Origin: Halorhabdus salina
GTDB taxonomy: Archaea; Halobacteriota; Halobacteria; Halobacteriales; Haloarculaceae
Reading direction: 5' to 3'
Assembly: GCF_013839425.1 (NCBI RefSeq)
Contig: NZ_JACDNP010000007.1
Location: 81,161 to 145,160, forward strand
Length of the DNA stretch: 64,000 nucleotides
The notes under the pieces were generated by a model. That model was not told the origin of the DNA. It saw only the letters and a list, made by a program, of their open reading frames with translations, and made no database searches. Below are positions 7,367 to 16,699 of this stretch, in pieces; the first letter of the stretch is position 1; the number at the start of each line of letters is the position of its first letter. The translations under genes were made by a program, and so were the position numbers.

Positions 7367-10300
7367 CGTCGCCGGACCTCGACGAAGGCGTCGTACTGGG
7401 CGTTGCTGCCGCCGACGAGATCCGAGAGGCCGGTGTCCTCGAGGGTGTCGTCCAGCGGCTGGATGTGATTGATCGCGAAGCCGGCGTCCCGCCCCTTCGC
7501 CAGCCCTGCCTCCTCGGTCATCGGCTCGTCGAACTGGTAGGGCGTATGTCCGTCCTCGTCGACCGGCCCGCGGGTTTCGTCGTCGATCGTTTCGGCACTC
7601 GCGCCGTCGCCGGTTCGGCCCCAGCCCCACATCGCGCCGACCACGCCCGGACGGATGCCGCTCGTGACCATCGCGATTCCCTCGACGGTCCGGCGACCGG
7701 CGTCGATTTCAATCGGATCGCCGTTCTCGACGTCGCGTTCCTCGGCGTCCTGCGGGTTGAGCCACAGCGGGTTCTCCGGCCGGGTCTCTCTGAGCCACGG
7801 GCTGTTCTGGGTCCGGTGCATCCCCTGGGTTCGTGGCTTCCAGTTGATGAGCCGAAGGGGGCGCTCGCGGTCGTCCTCGCTCGCGACGGCGGCCTGGACC
7901 TCGCCGTTGTAGTGTTCGACGTCGGCGACCTTCGGCAGTGGATCGAAGCGGTCGCCGGTGTAGGAGTGCTTCCCGTTCGGGACTACCTCGCTGTAGAAGT
8001 CCACGCGCGAGCCGAGTTTGTAGCGCATGTGCTCGCCGTCGTAGGCGTTGCTGTCGTCGAAGCGCTCGGCGTAATCGTACTCGTGGCCGTGCTCGGCGAA
8101 GCGATCGGAATAGTCCTCGACGGGTTCCTCGAAGCGCCCGCCACGATTGAGGACGGTGACGACCTTCCGCCACTCCTCGTCCGTGACGGCACCTTTCCAG
8201 TCCGTCACGTCGAACGCGTCGCCGAGTCCCTTCTCGTGGCTCGCCCGGAAGGCTGCGAGTTCGTCGTCGTCCGCGTCGGGGACAGGATCGCGGTCGTAGG
8301 CGATGTTCGCGGCGAGTTTCAGGTAGAAGTCCTCAGCCTGGTCGAGTTCCCAGAGATCGCCGTCGGCGTCCGGGATCGCGTCCGCGCCGACGCCGGGGAG
8401 GTCCATGCGCTTCCACATGTCGATGAGGACGTCCTCGAACGGTCGGGCCTGGGGCACGACGTTGACGGCGGGCTGGCTGATCTTCTCGTCGGCCAGACGC
8501 TTGTTCGGGTAGGTACCGAAGTTCTCCCACCGCTCAAGATAGGTCGGCTCGGGCAGGATGTAATCGGCATACTTGCTGGTCTCGCCGATCACCGTGTCGG
8601 AGGCGACGATCAGCGGAATCGTCTCCTCGTCCTGGAGGATCGGCGGGATCTGATCGCCGCCTGCGACTGTCATAACGTGATTGTTCGAGTATGGCCGGAT
8701 GAACAGCGCCTCGATCCCGTAGGGATATTCCTCAGCCGCGCTGCCGTACAGTTCCTGGGTCGCCTGTGGCGGCGCGACCGGGAACCAGGGCCGTTTCGCG
8801 GGGTACCCGCCGTCGCGTTCGAACAGCGAGGTATCCTCGTAGTTGACGCCCCCTCGGAGCAGCGGAATCCCCCACGGCGAGTTCCCGTCGGGGACTGTCC
8901 CGAGTTCGTAGCGGCCGGACATCGTGCTGTAGCCGGCGTAGGGCGTGATCTGGCCGCCTTTCCAGTCGTAATTGCCGATGAGGTGCTGGAGCGTAGCGAT
9001 CGCACGCGTATTGTGGAAGCCGTTGCCGTGTTTCGCCGGGCCGCGGTAGGACATGATCGCCGCGCGCTTGCCGTGACTGGTAAACTCGTCGGCGATCTCC
9101 GCGATGGTCTCGGCGTCGACGCCGGCCATCTCGGCGTACTCCTCGAGTGTGTACTCGAAGACCCGATCGCGGTACTGGCTCCAGACGCTCTCGACGCGCG
9201 TTCCCCCGATCGTTTCCTCGACGTCCAGGACGGCCGTCTCGACCTCGCTCGCGGGACGGGGTTCGCCGGTCTCGGCGTCGATGACGACAAAATCGTCGGC
9301 TGTCTCGGCGTCCGCCTCGACGAGTTCGAGGTCTGCCGCGCGGGCCTTCGGTCCCGCGTCCTCCTCGACCATGACGAGGTGGGTCGCGTCGCTCCAGGTC
9401 GGTTCGTCGTCGGCGTGGGCGGCGTCCTGAGCGGGGTTCTGGAGATACTGCAGATCGTAGCGGTCGTGGTCGATGATCCAGCGCGCCATGCCGAGCGCGA
9501 GGGCCCCGTCCGCGCCAGGTTCGACCGGGACCCACGTCTCGGCCTTCTCGGCGGTCTTCGAGAGCCGGGGGTCGACCACGTCCATGCGCATGCCGTCTGC
9601 GATGGCGTTGGTCAACTTCGGGGCGAGCCAGGTCGGGCCCTTGTTGGCGACCATCGGGTTGGTCCCCCAGACGAGGAGGTACTCGGTGTTCTCGATGTCG
9701 GGGTACTGTCGTTTCTTCTTGGCGTCGTGGGAGCGGACGTTCCCCATGACGCTCGAAAACCCGCAGGTTCCGGCGTGGTGGGTGCTGTTGATCGATCCCA
9801 GGCCTTGCTGCCAGAGGCGCGCGCGGATGAAGTTCCGCCGGAACCCGCCAACGTCGACGATCTGGTTGGCCTTCGGCCCGAGGTCGGGGTGATCAGTGTC
9901 GATAAGGGCCTCGCCCCACTTCTCGTCGAAGGTGGCTTTGTCCATCTCGTCGGACTGGACGGCCTCCCAGTCGTTCATCACCTCGCCCTGGGGGGCATAT
10001 CCCCACATCTCCCGAAGTCCGGGATGGTCGAGTTCGTCGTCACCCTCGACTATCTCCTCGATCGCCTGCTCCCAGGAGATCGTCTTCCACTGCTCGGAAC
10101 CTCGCGGGCCGACGCGCTTCATCGGCTGGCGAACGCGATAGCTGTCGAAGGCCGTCTGGATACCGGCCTGGCCCTTCAGACAGATCCGACCGCCGGACAG
10201 CGACCATCGGTCGGTGTCGACGTCGCCGCTGCCGGCGACGTCACCCATCGCGACGTCGTTCGGGTCGCTGTCGTAGGGGACCTGGGCGAACGGCTGGGTG

Positions 10301-10665
10301 TTCAGGAACGAGTAGGGGTTGCCGGCGAGTTTGCGGACGAGCGAACTGTATCCGCCCGTCCCGCTCTCGTCGGCGAGTCTGACCTTGATCGGACAGAAGG
10401 TGTTGCACTGCCCGCAGGTCGTGTGGATCACGTCCTCGGCACCGTACTCACCATAATCGTCGCCGACGTAGTGCTGCTGGCTGTCGGTCCAGAGGTCTTC
10501 AGTGTCGACGTCGACCGTGGCGGCACTCGCCGCGCCGATGAGGCCGATACTGCCGACTGCTTTCACGAGATCGCGTCGCGTCAGCGACGGTCCACCCCCA
10601 GACGCTGTGCCGTCGCTGTCTGTGTCCGATACGTCCGTCTCTGTGCTATCGCTGTCTGTAGACAT
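7363..10665 (-). CDS. ttrA: Tetrathionate reductase-like molybdopterin catalytic subunit
   Basis: 1100-residue DMSO-reductase-family enzyme. The N-terminus has a Tat signal (SLTRRDLVKAVG, twin Arg at 30-31, then a hydrophobic Ala/Gly stretch), so it is exported folded and works outside the membrane. A [4Fe-4S] site is formed by Cys84, Cys87, Cys91 and Cys162. Cys301 in HHAGTCGFSS sits where the Mo/W ligand is expected; a Cys ligand fits tetrathionate, polysulfide/thiosulfate and arsenate reductases rather than Ser-ligated DMSO reductases. Size fits TtrA. Gene order B-C-A is that of bacterial ttrBCA. The start overlaps the preceding stop (TGATG). Polysulfide or thiosulfate as substrate cannot be excluded. 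Confidence 0.75.
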   Translation of the reverse strand: MSTDSDSTETDVSDTDSDGTASGGGPSLTRRDLVKAVGSIGLIGAASAATVDVDTEDLWTDSQQHYVGDDYGEYGAEDVIHTTCGQCNTFCPIKVRLADESGTGGYSSLVRKLAGNPYSFLNTQPFAQVPYDSDPNDVAMGDVAGSGDVDTDRWSLSGGRICLKGQAGIQTAFDSYRVRQPMKRVGPRGSEQWKTISWEQAIEEIVEGDDELDHPGLREMWGYAPQGEVMNDWEAVQSDEMDKATFDEKWGEALIDTDHPDLGPKANQIVDVGGFRRNFIRARLWQQGLGSINSTHHAGTCGFSSVMGNVRSHDAKKKRQYPDIENTEYLLVWGTNPMVANKGPTWLAPKLTNAIADGMRMDVVDPRLSKTAEKAETWVPVEPGADGALALGMARWIIDHDRYDLQYLQNPAQDAAHADDEPTWSDATHLVMVEEDAGPKARAADLELVEADAETADDFVVIDAETGEPRPASEVETAVLDVEETIGGTRVESVWSQYRDRVFEYTLEEYAEMAGVDAETIAEIADEFTSHGKRAAIMSYRGPAKHGNGFHNTRAIATLQHLIGNYDWKGGQITPYAGYSTMSGRYELGTVPDGNSPWGIPLLRGGVNYEDTSLFERDGGYPAKRPWFPVAPPQATQELYGSAAEEYPYGIEALFIRPYSNNHVMTVAGGDQIPPILQDEETIPLIVASDTVIGETSKYADYILPEPTYLERWENFGTYPNKRLADEKISQPAVNVVPQARPFEDVLIDMWKRMDLPGVGADAIPDADGDLWELDQAEDFYLKLAANIAYDRDPVPDADDDELAAFRASHEKGLGDAFDVTDWKGAVTDEEWRKVVTVLNRGGRFEEPVEDYSDRFAEHGHEYDYAERFDDSNAYDGEHMRYKLGSRVDFYSEVVPNGKHSYTGDRFDPLPKVADVEHYNGEVQAAVASEDDRERPLRLINWKPRTQGMHRTQNSPWLRETRPENPLWLNPQDAEERDVENGDPIEIDAGRRTVEGIAMVTSGIRPGVVGAMWGWGRTGDGASAETIDDETRGPVDEDGHTPYQFDEPMTEEAGLAKGRDAGFAINHIQPLDDTLEDTGLSDLVGGSNAQYDAFVEVRRR

Positions 10666-11933
10666 CAGTGATCACCTCGATCGAGTGGCGTCAGGGGAAG
10701 CAGTTCCGCGCCGATCGTGTACAACAGGAGGCCGACCGCGATCATGCCGATACTCGTCGCCCACTCCACGGCGGAGGGGAAGTACGAGCCGTGGGGAAGC
10801 CCCTTCATGACGGGAAGGATCTGTGGCGGGACGACGATGTTGAACCGGACGGCGATGATTCCAATGACGACGCTCAGGCCCGCAAGGACCATCAGCCACG
10901 GCGTCTCTCGCCACTCGCGTTTCGAGAGCATCACGAGCGGGAACAGCCACCCCATCCCGACCATGAACCACCAGAACGACCAGGACATCTCCCCGAAGAG
11001 AATGACTGCCCAGGTCTCGACCTCGTGGGGGTGGAGACTGGCAATGGCGATCAGCATCTCGATGCCCGTCAGCGCCGCGTCGACGACAATGAAGGCGGCC
11101 AGCAGGACGGCGAGTCGATTCAGCAAGTTCCGATCGACCGGCTCGTCGTCGAAGAGTTTCGTCCGGAGGACGTACAGCATCATGACCAGCGCCGTCCCCG
11201 AGAGGACTGCCGAGACGATGAAGATCACGGGGAAGAGGCCGCTGTTCCAGTACGGCCGGGCTTTCGAGACGGCAAAGAGAATGCCGGTCCCGCCGTGGAC
11301 GAGGAAGATCGCCAGCGGGATGCCGAGAATGCCAGCCCGTGTGAGCCACTTGCGGTCGGTAGTGCGGGAGGCTTCGCTGGTCGAACGGCGGCCGAGCGTC
11401 AGCAGGCCGCTCAGACGGGCCCGGAGACCGGAACCACGTTCGGCGACGCGAGCGAGGTCGATCCGCATCGAGAAGTACAGTTCAGTGACGAGTACGGCGA
11501 TGTAGGCAACGTAGGCGTGGACCTCCCAGGAAAGCGCGGAGGTGAGTTGTCGCCAGATGAAGGGGAAGAACATCCGGTCCATCCGGCCGAGGTCGACCCA
11601 GACGAACATGAGCGCGACCACCATGCTGATGATCGCCGCGAAGAGGGCGTCGCGGTCGACCCGGTGCATCCCGGAGACGCCGAAGACGTTCGCGAGCGTG
11701 CTCACCAGGAACGCCCCGGCCGAGAGGCCGACGAAGTAGATGTAAAAGGCGACCCACGCGCCCCAGGGGGTCGTGCTCGTGAGGTTCGTACTCGCCATGC
11801 CGTCGGTGATCCGGAGGATCATCGCGGCCCCGCCAACGATCAGGAGGACGGCGAGAGCGGCGTACCAGGCGACTCGCAAGCGGTTGTCGGTGAACCCCGG
11901 ATCGAACTCGAAGTGTGAGGTATCTGTCGCCAT
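10665..11933 (-). CDS. ttrC: NrfD/PsrC/TtrC-family quinol-oxidising membrane subunit
   Basis: 422-residue protein with about nine or ten membrane segments spread over its length and few loops, typical of NrfD/PsrC. The N-terminal segments contain TTPWGAWVAFYIYFVGLSAG, and VHAYVAYIAVLVTELYFS and LVHGGTGILFAV follow. Such subunits take electrons from menaquinol and pass them to the FeS subunit. It lies 3 bp after ttrB and overlaps ttrA by TGATG, giving a tightly packed operon. With the Tat-exported catalytic subunit it makes an outward-facing membrane reductase. Confidence 0.85.
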   Translation of the reverse strand: MATDTSHFEFDPGFTDNRLRVAWYAALAVLLIVGGAAMILRITDGMASTNLTSTTPWGAWVAFYIYFVGLSAGAFLVSTLANVFGVSGMHRVDRDALFAAIISMVVALMFVWVDLGRMDRMFFPFIWRQLTSALSWEVHAYVAYIAVLVTELYFSMRIDLARVAERGSGLRARLSGLLTLGRRSTSEASRTTDRKWLTRAGILGIPLAIFLVHGGTGILFAVSKARPYWNSGLFPVIFIVSAVLSGTALVMMLYVLRTKLFDDEPVDRNLLNRLAVLLAAFIVVDAALTGIEMLIAIASLHPHEVETWAVILFGEMSWSFWWFMVGMGWLFPLVMLSKREWRETPWLMVLAGLSVVIGIIAVRFNIVVPPQILPVMKGLPHGSYFPSAVEWATSIGMIAVGLLLYTIGAELLPLTPLDRGDH

Positions 11934-11936
11934 GGG

Positions 11937-12968
11937 TTATTTGAGGTAGTAGACGTTCGGATCGGTTCCCTCGCTCTCCTTGAGCTGGAACGATCGCGTC
12001 GAGTCGGCCATCTCGGCGACGTCACTGTCGGGATCGTTCAGATCGCCCATGTTGCGGGCGTCGCCGACGCAGGTCTCGACACAGGCCGGTTCCTCGCCGC
12101 GCTCGAGCCGGTGGGTGCAGAAACTGCACTTTCGGACGTTGCCGATCGGTGACTTACCATCCTCTCGCTTCCCGCGATCGACGCCGTACTCGGGGCTGGT
12201 AATCTCGCCGGCTTCCTCGACCTCGTCGTCGTAGTTCTCGCCGAAGTCGAAGTACCGCGCGCCGTACGGACACGCGATCATACAGTACCGGCATCCAATA
12301 CAGCGGTCGTAGTCGATGTTGACCACGCCGTTGTCCATCTTGTAGGTCGCGCTGACGGGACAGACCTGGACGCATGGTGGTTCCTCGCATTGCATGCACG
12401 GCCGCGGGACGTTTGTTCGGGTAACGTTCGGGAATTCGCCGTGTTCCTCTTCCATGACGACGTTGTAGGAGACGCCCGGTGGGGTGCGGTTCTCGGCCTT
12501 GCAGGCGACCGTACAGGAGTCACACCCGACACACTTCTGGAGGTCGATAACCATCCCCCAGCGCGCTTTTCGGTCCTCCGGAGCGGCTCCTCCCTCGACG
12601 CTCTCGGCGGCGTCGATCTCGCAGGCGACTGACTCCATCGAGCCGATGGTACAGGACAGCGAGTCGGCCGTCCCGGCGTCGATCGTCTGGTCGGTGCTCT
12701 CGATAGACGGGTTGGGGGTTTCGCGATAGGCGTCGCCGAACTCCTGTTCGGCGGCCGCGTCGTATTTCTCCCAGTAGGCCTCGGCCGAAATTTCGCCCTG
12801 GGAGACGCGCTTTGCGTCCTCGGCCATCGCGATCCCCAATTCGGTGTCGTGATCCGTCTTCGCGAGTTCCTCGCGTGGATCGGCCCGTTCCGTCTCGACC
12901 ATCGCGTCCATCGACGCCGTCTCGACTGCAGGGACGCCCGGCTGAACGTCGTCGTTGGAGCTACTCAT
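11937..12968 (-). CDS. ttrB: Four-cluster ferredoxin-like subunit with long N-terminal extension
   Basis: 343 residues. From about residue 135 it is a canonical DmsB/TtrB-type electron-transfer subunit with four cysteine groups: CVGCDSCTVACK, CMQCEEPPCVQVCP, CIGCRYCMIACP, and CSFCTHR with CVETC. They would hold four [4Fe-4S] clusters linking the membrane subunit to the catalytic subunit. The first 130 residues are unusual: acidic, with a helical stretch around GEISAEAYWEKYDAAAEQEFG and a region containing two extra cysteines. No Tat motif is seen, so it probably rides out with TtrA. It is the promoter-proximal gene of the operon. Confidence 0.85.
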   Translation of the reverse strand: MSSSNDDVQPGVPAVETASMDAMVETERADPREELAKTDHDTELGIAMAEDAKRVSQGEISAEAYWEKYDAAAEQEFGDAYRETPNPSIESTDQTIDAGTADSLSCTIGSMESVACEIDAAESVEGGAAPEDRKARWGMVIDLQKCVGCDSCTVACKAENRTPPGVSYNVVMEEEHGEFPNVTRTNVPRPCMQCEEPPCVQVCPVSATYKMDNGVVNIDYDRCIGCRYCMIACPYGARYFDFGENYDDEVEEAGEITSPEYGVDRGKREDGKSPIGNVRKCSFCTHRLERGEEPACVETCVGDARNMGDLNDPDSDVAEMADSTRSFQLKESEGTDPNVYYLK

Positions 12969-13230
12969 CGCGGGTCACCCTTCTGGTTGCTCGGACAGCC
13001 GCTCGCTCCGACAGTGGCTCGGATCATCACGTAGACGTACGAAAGACACCCCTGAGAGCGTCGTCCCAATACTGTTTGCCTCCGCACCCCGGACCGAATA
13101 CCCGGTATAACCACCCACCCAATACTCTTTGGCCGGCTCGATTGCGGTCCCGTTCAAGGTTCGTTCGAGCGCGGCTCAGCGGTCGGAGACATCCTTGTGA
13201 TATATACGCCGTGACGCCCGAATACGTGCC

Positions 13231-15048
13231 ATGAATCTCGTCATTCTCGCCTCTATCGTCCTGCGGGTTCTCGGCGTGGGGTACTCGCTGGTGTTGCTCT
13301 ACCGGTCCAACGACCGGCGATTCGCGTTTCTGACGGTCATGCTCTCGTTGATGGCGACACGACAGATCCTTTCCGCACAAGGGTCGACCGACCCGATCGA
13401 GGAACTCCCCGGGCTGGCCGTGAGTATCCTTGCGGTGCTCACCGTCTACTACCTCTCGAGTTACGTCGTCGAGGAACAGCGCATCACCGAGCGCTTGCGA
13501 GGATTTCAGAAGGCGATCGAACACGCCGGTCACGCCATCTTCCTGACGGACACGGACGGCACGATCGAGTACGCCAATCCGGCCGTCAAAGCGGTGACGG
13601 GTCACGACCCGGACGAAGTCGTCGGGGAGAACCCGCGGCTGTGGAAGTCCGGCGAGCACGACGAGGACTTCTACACCGAGATGTGGGAGACAATCGCCGC
13701 GGGATCGATCTGGGAGGGAGAGATCATCAACCGCCGGAAGTCCGGCGACCTCTGCTGGGTCGACATGACGATCGCACCGATCACCGGCGAGGACGGCGAG
13801 GTCGAACGGTATGTCGCCGTCGAGCGCGACGTAACCGAGCGTAAGGAACGCGAGGTCCGCATCGCCGACCAGAACGACCGGCTCGAACGGCTAAACAACA
13901 CGAACGAGGTATTGCGCGACGTCAACCGCGAACTCGTCGCGGCCACGTCCCGACAGGAAATCGAGCGCTCGCTGTGTGATCGGTTCGCCCGCTCACCACT
14001 GTTCGCGGCAGCGTGGGTCGGTGACCCTCGACTCGTCGACGACAACGTCAACGTCCGAACTCGTGCCGGGATCGACGAGAGCACACTCGATACCCGGATC
14101 GACGCGACGGCCAACTATCGGCGCGTGATCGATAATGTCCTTGACAGTGACGAGCCGGCATTCGTCGACGCTGACGCGACGCGACTCGACAATCCGCTGA
14201 ACGCGACGGCGGTCGTGATTCCGTTGTCGTATCAGGACGCCGATTACGGCGTGCTCGTCGTCGAATCCGCGACCGAGGACGCCTTTGCGGCGATCGACCG
14301 CGGGGTGTTCACCGAACTCGGCTCGACCGTGGGTGATGCGGTCAATGCCGCGGAGAGTCGACGCACGCTTGCGGCAGCGGAGGTCACGGAACTGGAGTTC
14401 CTCGTCGACGGCGCTACGGATCCACTGGTCGATCTCTCTGCGTCTCTCGGATGCTCGGTCGATCTCGAACATGTGGCTGGTGATCAGGGGGACCCCATCG
14501 CGTACGTGTCTGTCACGGGAGCCGATCAAGCGTCCGTTTCGTCGTATTTTGACGATGTCGAATCCCGTGACGGACGACCGCTGTGTGAGTACGACGAGCG
14601 GTGTCTCGTCCGTCTCGTCGTCGACGAGTCGGCGATCGTCCCGACGCTCGCCAGATACGGCGCGACGGTGACCGGACTTTCAGTCACCGATGGGCACGGC
14701 CGGATCCGTGCCGAGGTTTCCCGGTCAAACGATATCCGATCGGTCGTCGAGGCCGTCCAGGCGGCCCATTCCGAACTCGAATTGCTCGCCCAGCGAGAGC
14801 AAGAGCGTGAGGCCGAGCCGGGGACGGCGTTCCAGTCATCCTTCGAGGAGTCACTCACCGATCGGCAGTTGGAGGCCGCCCGGACGGCGTTCTTCGCGGG
14901 CTTCTTCGAATGGCCCCGGGAGACCAGCGGGGAAGATGTCGCTGCGATCATGGACATTACCCAGTCGACGTTCACTCAGCACCTGCGGACGGCCCAGCGA
15001 AAACTGTTCGCGGCCCTGTTCGAGGACAATGCGGTCTCTAACACTTGA
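13231..15048 (+). CDS. Membrane-anchored PAS/GAF HTH_10 regulator (Bat-like)
   Basis: 605 residues. Three hydrophobic segments occupy about 1-23, 30-48 and 60-79. A PAS/PAC domain follows (about 90-205, with GTIEYANPAVKAVTGHDPDEVVGENPR and a DVTERK ending), then a GAF-like domain (about 225-380), a bacterioopsin-activator-type domain (about 390-540) and a C-terminal HTH_10 (LTDRQLEAARTAFFAGFF to QHLRTAQRKLF). The PAS lacks the LOV cysteine motif. Membrane anchoring suits sensing of envelope or redox state. It is divergent from the ttr-like operon with 262 bp between, so it is the natural candidate regulator of that operon; this is inferred from position only. Confidence 0.8.
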   Translation: MNLVILASIVLRVLGVGYSLVLLYRSNDRRFAFLTVMLSLMATRQILSAQGSTDPIEELPGLAVSILAVLTVYYLSSYVVEEQRITERLRGFQKAIEHAGHAIFLTDTDGTIEYANPAVKAVTGHDPDEVVGENPRLWKSGEHDEDFYTEMWETIAAGSIWEGEIINRRKSGDLCWVDMTIAPITGEDGEVERYVAVERDVTERKEREVRIADQNDRLERLNNTNEVLRDVNRELVAATSRQEIERSLCDRFARSPLFAAAWVGDPRLVDDNVNVRTRAGIDESTLDTRIDATANYRRVIDNVLDSDEPAFVDADATRLDNPLNATAVVIPLSYQDADYGVLVVESATEDAFAAIDRGVFTELGSTVGDAVNAAESRRTLAAAEVTELEFLVDGATDPLVDLSASLGCSVDLEHVAGDQGDPIAYVSVTGADQASVSSYFDDVESRDGRPLCEYDERCLVRLVVDESAIVPTLARYGATVTGLSVTDGHGRIRAEVSRSNDIRSVVEAVQAAHSELELLAQREQEREAEPGTAFQSSFEESLTDRQLEAARTAFFAGFFEWPRETSGEDVAAIMDITQSTFTQHLRTAQRKLFAALFEDNAVSNT

Positions 15049-15076
15049 GCGGCGGGCGGGAAACGATCGAACGCAG

Positions 15077-15598
15077 TCAGAGAACGCGCCGCTGGCAACT
15101 CCCACAGAGGGTCTGTTCCTTGACATCTACTTGACGGACGCGGGGCGAGAAACTCATGACACAGCGCTTGTTGTCACAGTGTTCGAGGCCCAGTGTATGG
15201 CCGATCTCGTGGACGACCTCCTTGCGGACACGTTCGGCGAACACCTCCGAGGAAGACTTATTCGAGAGGCCGCCATCCGAGGACGTCTGGAGTCGGTGTG
15301 TCGAGATGACGCTGCCGCTGCCGTCCAAATACGCGAGCCCGAACACATAGTTGCGGTTTCGATAGAACAGGTCTCTGGCTGTAATTGCGACGTTCTTCTC
15401 GCCCACACCCACCCGCTTTGCAAGGTCGATGAACTCCTCGGCACGGTACTGCTCACGATCGGGGTCGTGCGCGCCGGCGGGGACTGATCGGGCATCGTGG
15501 ACGCTGACGTCACACTCGAAAACAGAACGCAACCCGGCGGAAGCTTCCCGCTTGACGACCGCGGGGAGGTCACCAACCGGCACGATGTCCACGTGCAT
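15077..15598 (-). CDS. amzA: Archaemetzincin zinc metalloprotease
   Basis: 173 residues, the usual archaemetzincin length. The signature is complete: [19 protein letters not shown] gives the three zinc histidines, the catalytic Glu, the CxxxxC that follows and the Met-turn, and the C-terminal CGSC pair supplies the other two cysteines of the structural zinc site. The natural substrates of archaeal AmzA are unknown. A TTTTTAAG box 25 bp before the ATG suggests its own leaderless promoter. It is convergent with the regulator gene. Confidence 0.93.
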   Translation of the reverse strand: MHVDIVPVGDLPAVVKREASAGLRSVFECDVSVHDARSVPAGAHDPDREQYRAEEFIDLAKRVGVGEKNVAITARDLFYRNRNYVFGLAYLDGSGSVISTHRLQTSSDGGLSNKSSSEVFAERVRKEVVHEIGHTLGLEHCDNKRCVMSFSPRVRQVDVKEQTLCGSCQRRVL

Positions 15599-15622
15599 GG
15601 ATCAGTATATGATCGGAGGATG

Positions 15623-15630
15623 CTTAAAAA
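15623..15630 (-). promoter_or_regulatory. TATA-like box for amzA
   Basis: The minus strand reads TTTTTAAG, ending 25 bp upstream of the ATG at 15598. This is the expected position for a leaderless haloarchaeal gene. Confidence 0.5.
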
Positions 15631-15751
15631 CCTCGCCCTCGGAGACGCCCGCCAGTGCAGTGGTTTCGATCGGCCGCGCCCCCTCACTGACGACTGTGTT
15701 GCTAAGCAGTCGGAACACCCTTTGGGAGTGAGTTCGTTCCGTCAAGCACGA

Positions 15752-16627
15752 ATGGAAACTGATGCGGTGGTCCTCGACGTCGACGGGGTCCTCGTCGACG
15801 TGGCGGATTCGTACCGCCGGGCAGTCGTCGAGACGGTGGCCCGGGTTCACGGCGAGCGGATCGCTCGTTCGGCGCTCCAGCCGTTCAAAGACGCCGGTGG
15901 CTTCAACAACGACTGGGTGCTGACTGATGCCCTTGCCCTGTACGTGTTGGCTCGCGAGGAGGGGTTCGAACTGAGCGTCGAGACGTTCACCGACTGCATT
16001 GCGGCCTCCGGGGGCGGATTCAGTGGGGCACGGTCAGTCATCGACGACGAGCTTGCCGCCGACGCCCGCGAGCGCATCAACGCGGCACTCGACCGAGAGT
16101 ACAACCGCGAGATTTTTCAGCAACTGTACCTCGGGAGCGACCTGTACCGCGACATCGAGGGCGCGGAACCGGTACTCGACGAAGCGGGCTACATTCACGA
16201 CGAGCCAGTACTTCTCAACCGCGAGACCGTCGACGCCTTGCAGACTCGCTTCGACGTCGGCATCCTGACGGGCCGGCCAGCAGCGGAAGCAGACATCGCC
16301 CTCGATCGTGCCGGCCTCTCGATCCCGGAGCCACACCGGTTCACCATGGACGACTGGGAGGCGGGAAAACCCGATCCCGCCGCCTTGCAGACGCTCGCCG
16401 AGCGGTTCGACGCCGAGACTGTCGCCTTTGCGGGCGACACCTTAGACGACATCCGAACGGCTGTCAACGCCGAGACGGCCGATCCCGACCGGACCTACCA
16501 CGGGATCGGCGTGCTCACGGGGGGGCTGACCGGCGACAGCGGGCGTGGAGCCTTCGACGATGCTGGTGCCGAGGCAGTTGTCGAAACGGTCAACGAGCTT
16601 CCTGAATTGTTGGAATCGCGTGCGTGA
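15752..16627 (+). CDS. TIGR01548-type HAD-superfamily phosphatase
   Basis: 291 residues from the ATG at 15752. HAD motif I is [12 protein letters not shown], giving both catalytic Asps; motif II is the T in ILTGRP; the motif III Lys is in WEAGKPDP; motif IV is [10 protein letters not shown] helical cap lies between motifs I and II. The haloarchaeal family TIGR01548 has this length and layout. The substrate is unknown. An upstream in-frame extension to 15497 would run into the amzA promoter and is rejected. Confidence 0.8.
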   Translation: METDAVVLDVDGVLVDVADSYRRAVVETVARVHGERIARSALQPFKDAGGFNNDWVLTDALALYVLAREEGFELSVETFTDCIAASGGGFSGARSVIDDELAADARERINAALDREYNREIFQQLYLGSDLYRDIEGAEPVLDEAGYIHDEPVLLNRETVDALQTRFDVGILTGRPAAEADIALDRAGLSIPEPHRFTMDDWEAGKPDPAALQTLAERFDAETVAFAGDTLDDIRTAVNAETADPDRTYHGIGVLTGGLTGDSGRGAFDDAGAEAVVETVNELPELLESRA

Positions 16628-16699
16628 GTGATCTCCTTGCGGGGCCGTGGAGTTGCCAATACCGTAGCAGGCTTAACCGCCCTCGACTCATGGTTTCAC

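Noticed and set aside
7465..10671. 1068-codon open frame on the plus strand opposite the ttrA-like gene
   Set aside because: It is the antisense shadow of a long, well-supported gene. High G/C third positions remove stops on the other strand, and the translation has no domain or membrane logic.
10668..11918. 416-codon plus-strand frame opposite the NrfD-like gene
   Set aside because: Antisense shadow; composition is extreme His/Asp/Arg-rich and no family is visible, while the minus strand is a clear membrane subunit.
13081..13230. CGGTATAA-like tract considered as a copy of the Bat site upstream of the PAS/GAF regulator
   Set aside because: ACCCAATACTCTTTGGCC near 13118 has only partial similarity to the three rhodopsin-locus sites and lacks the TCAnTT core.
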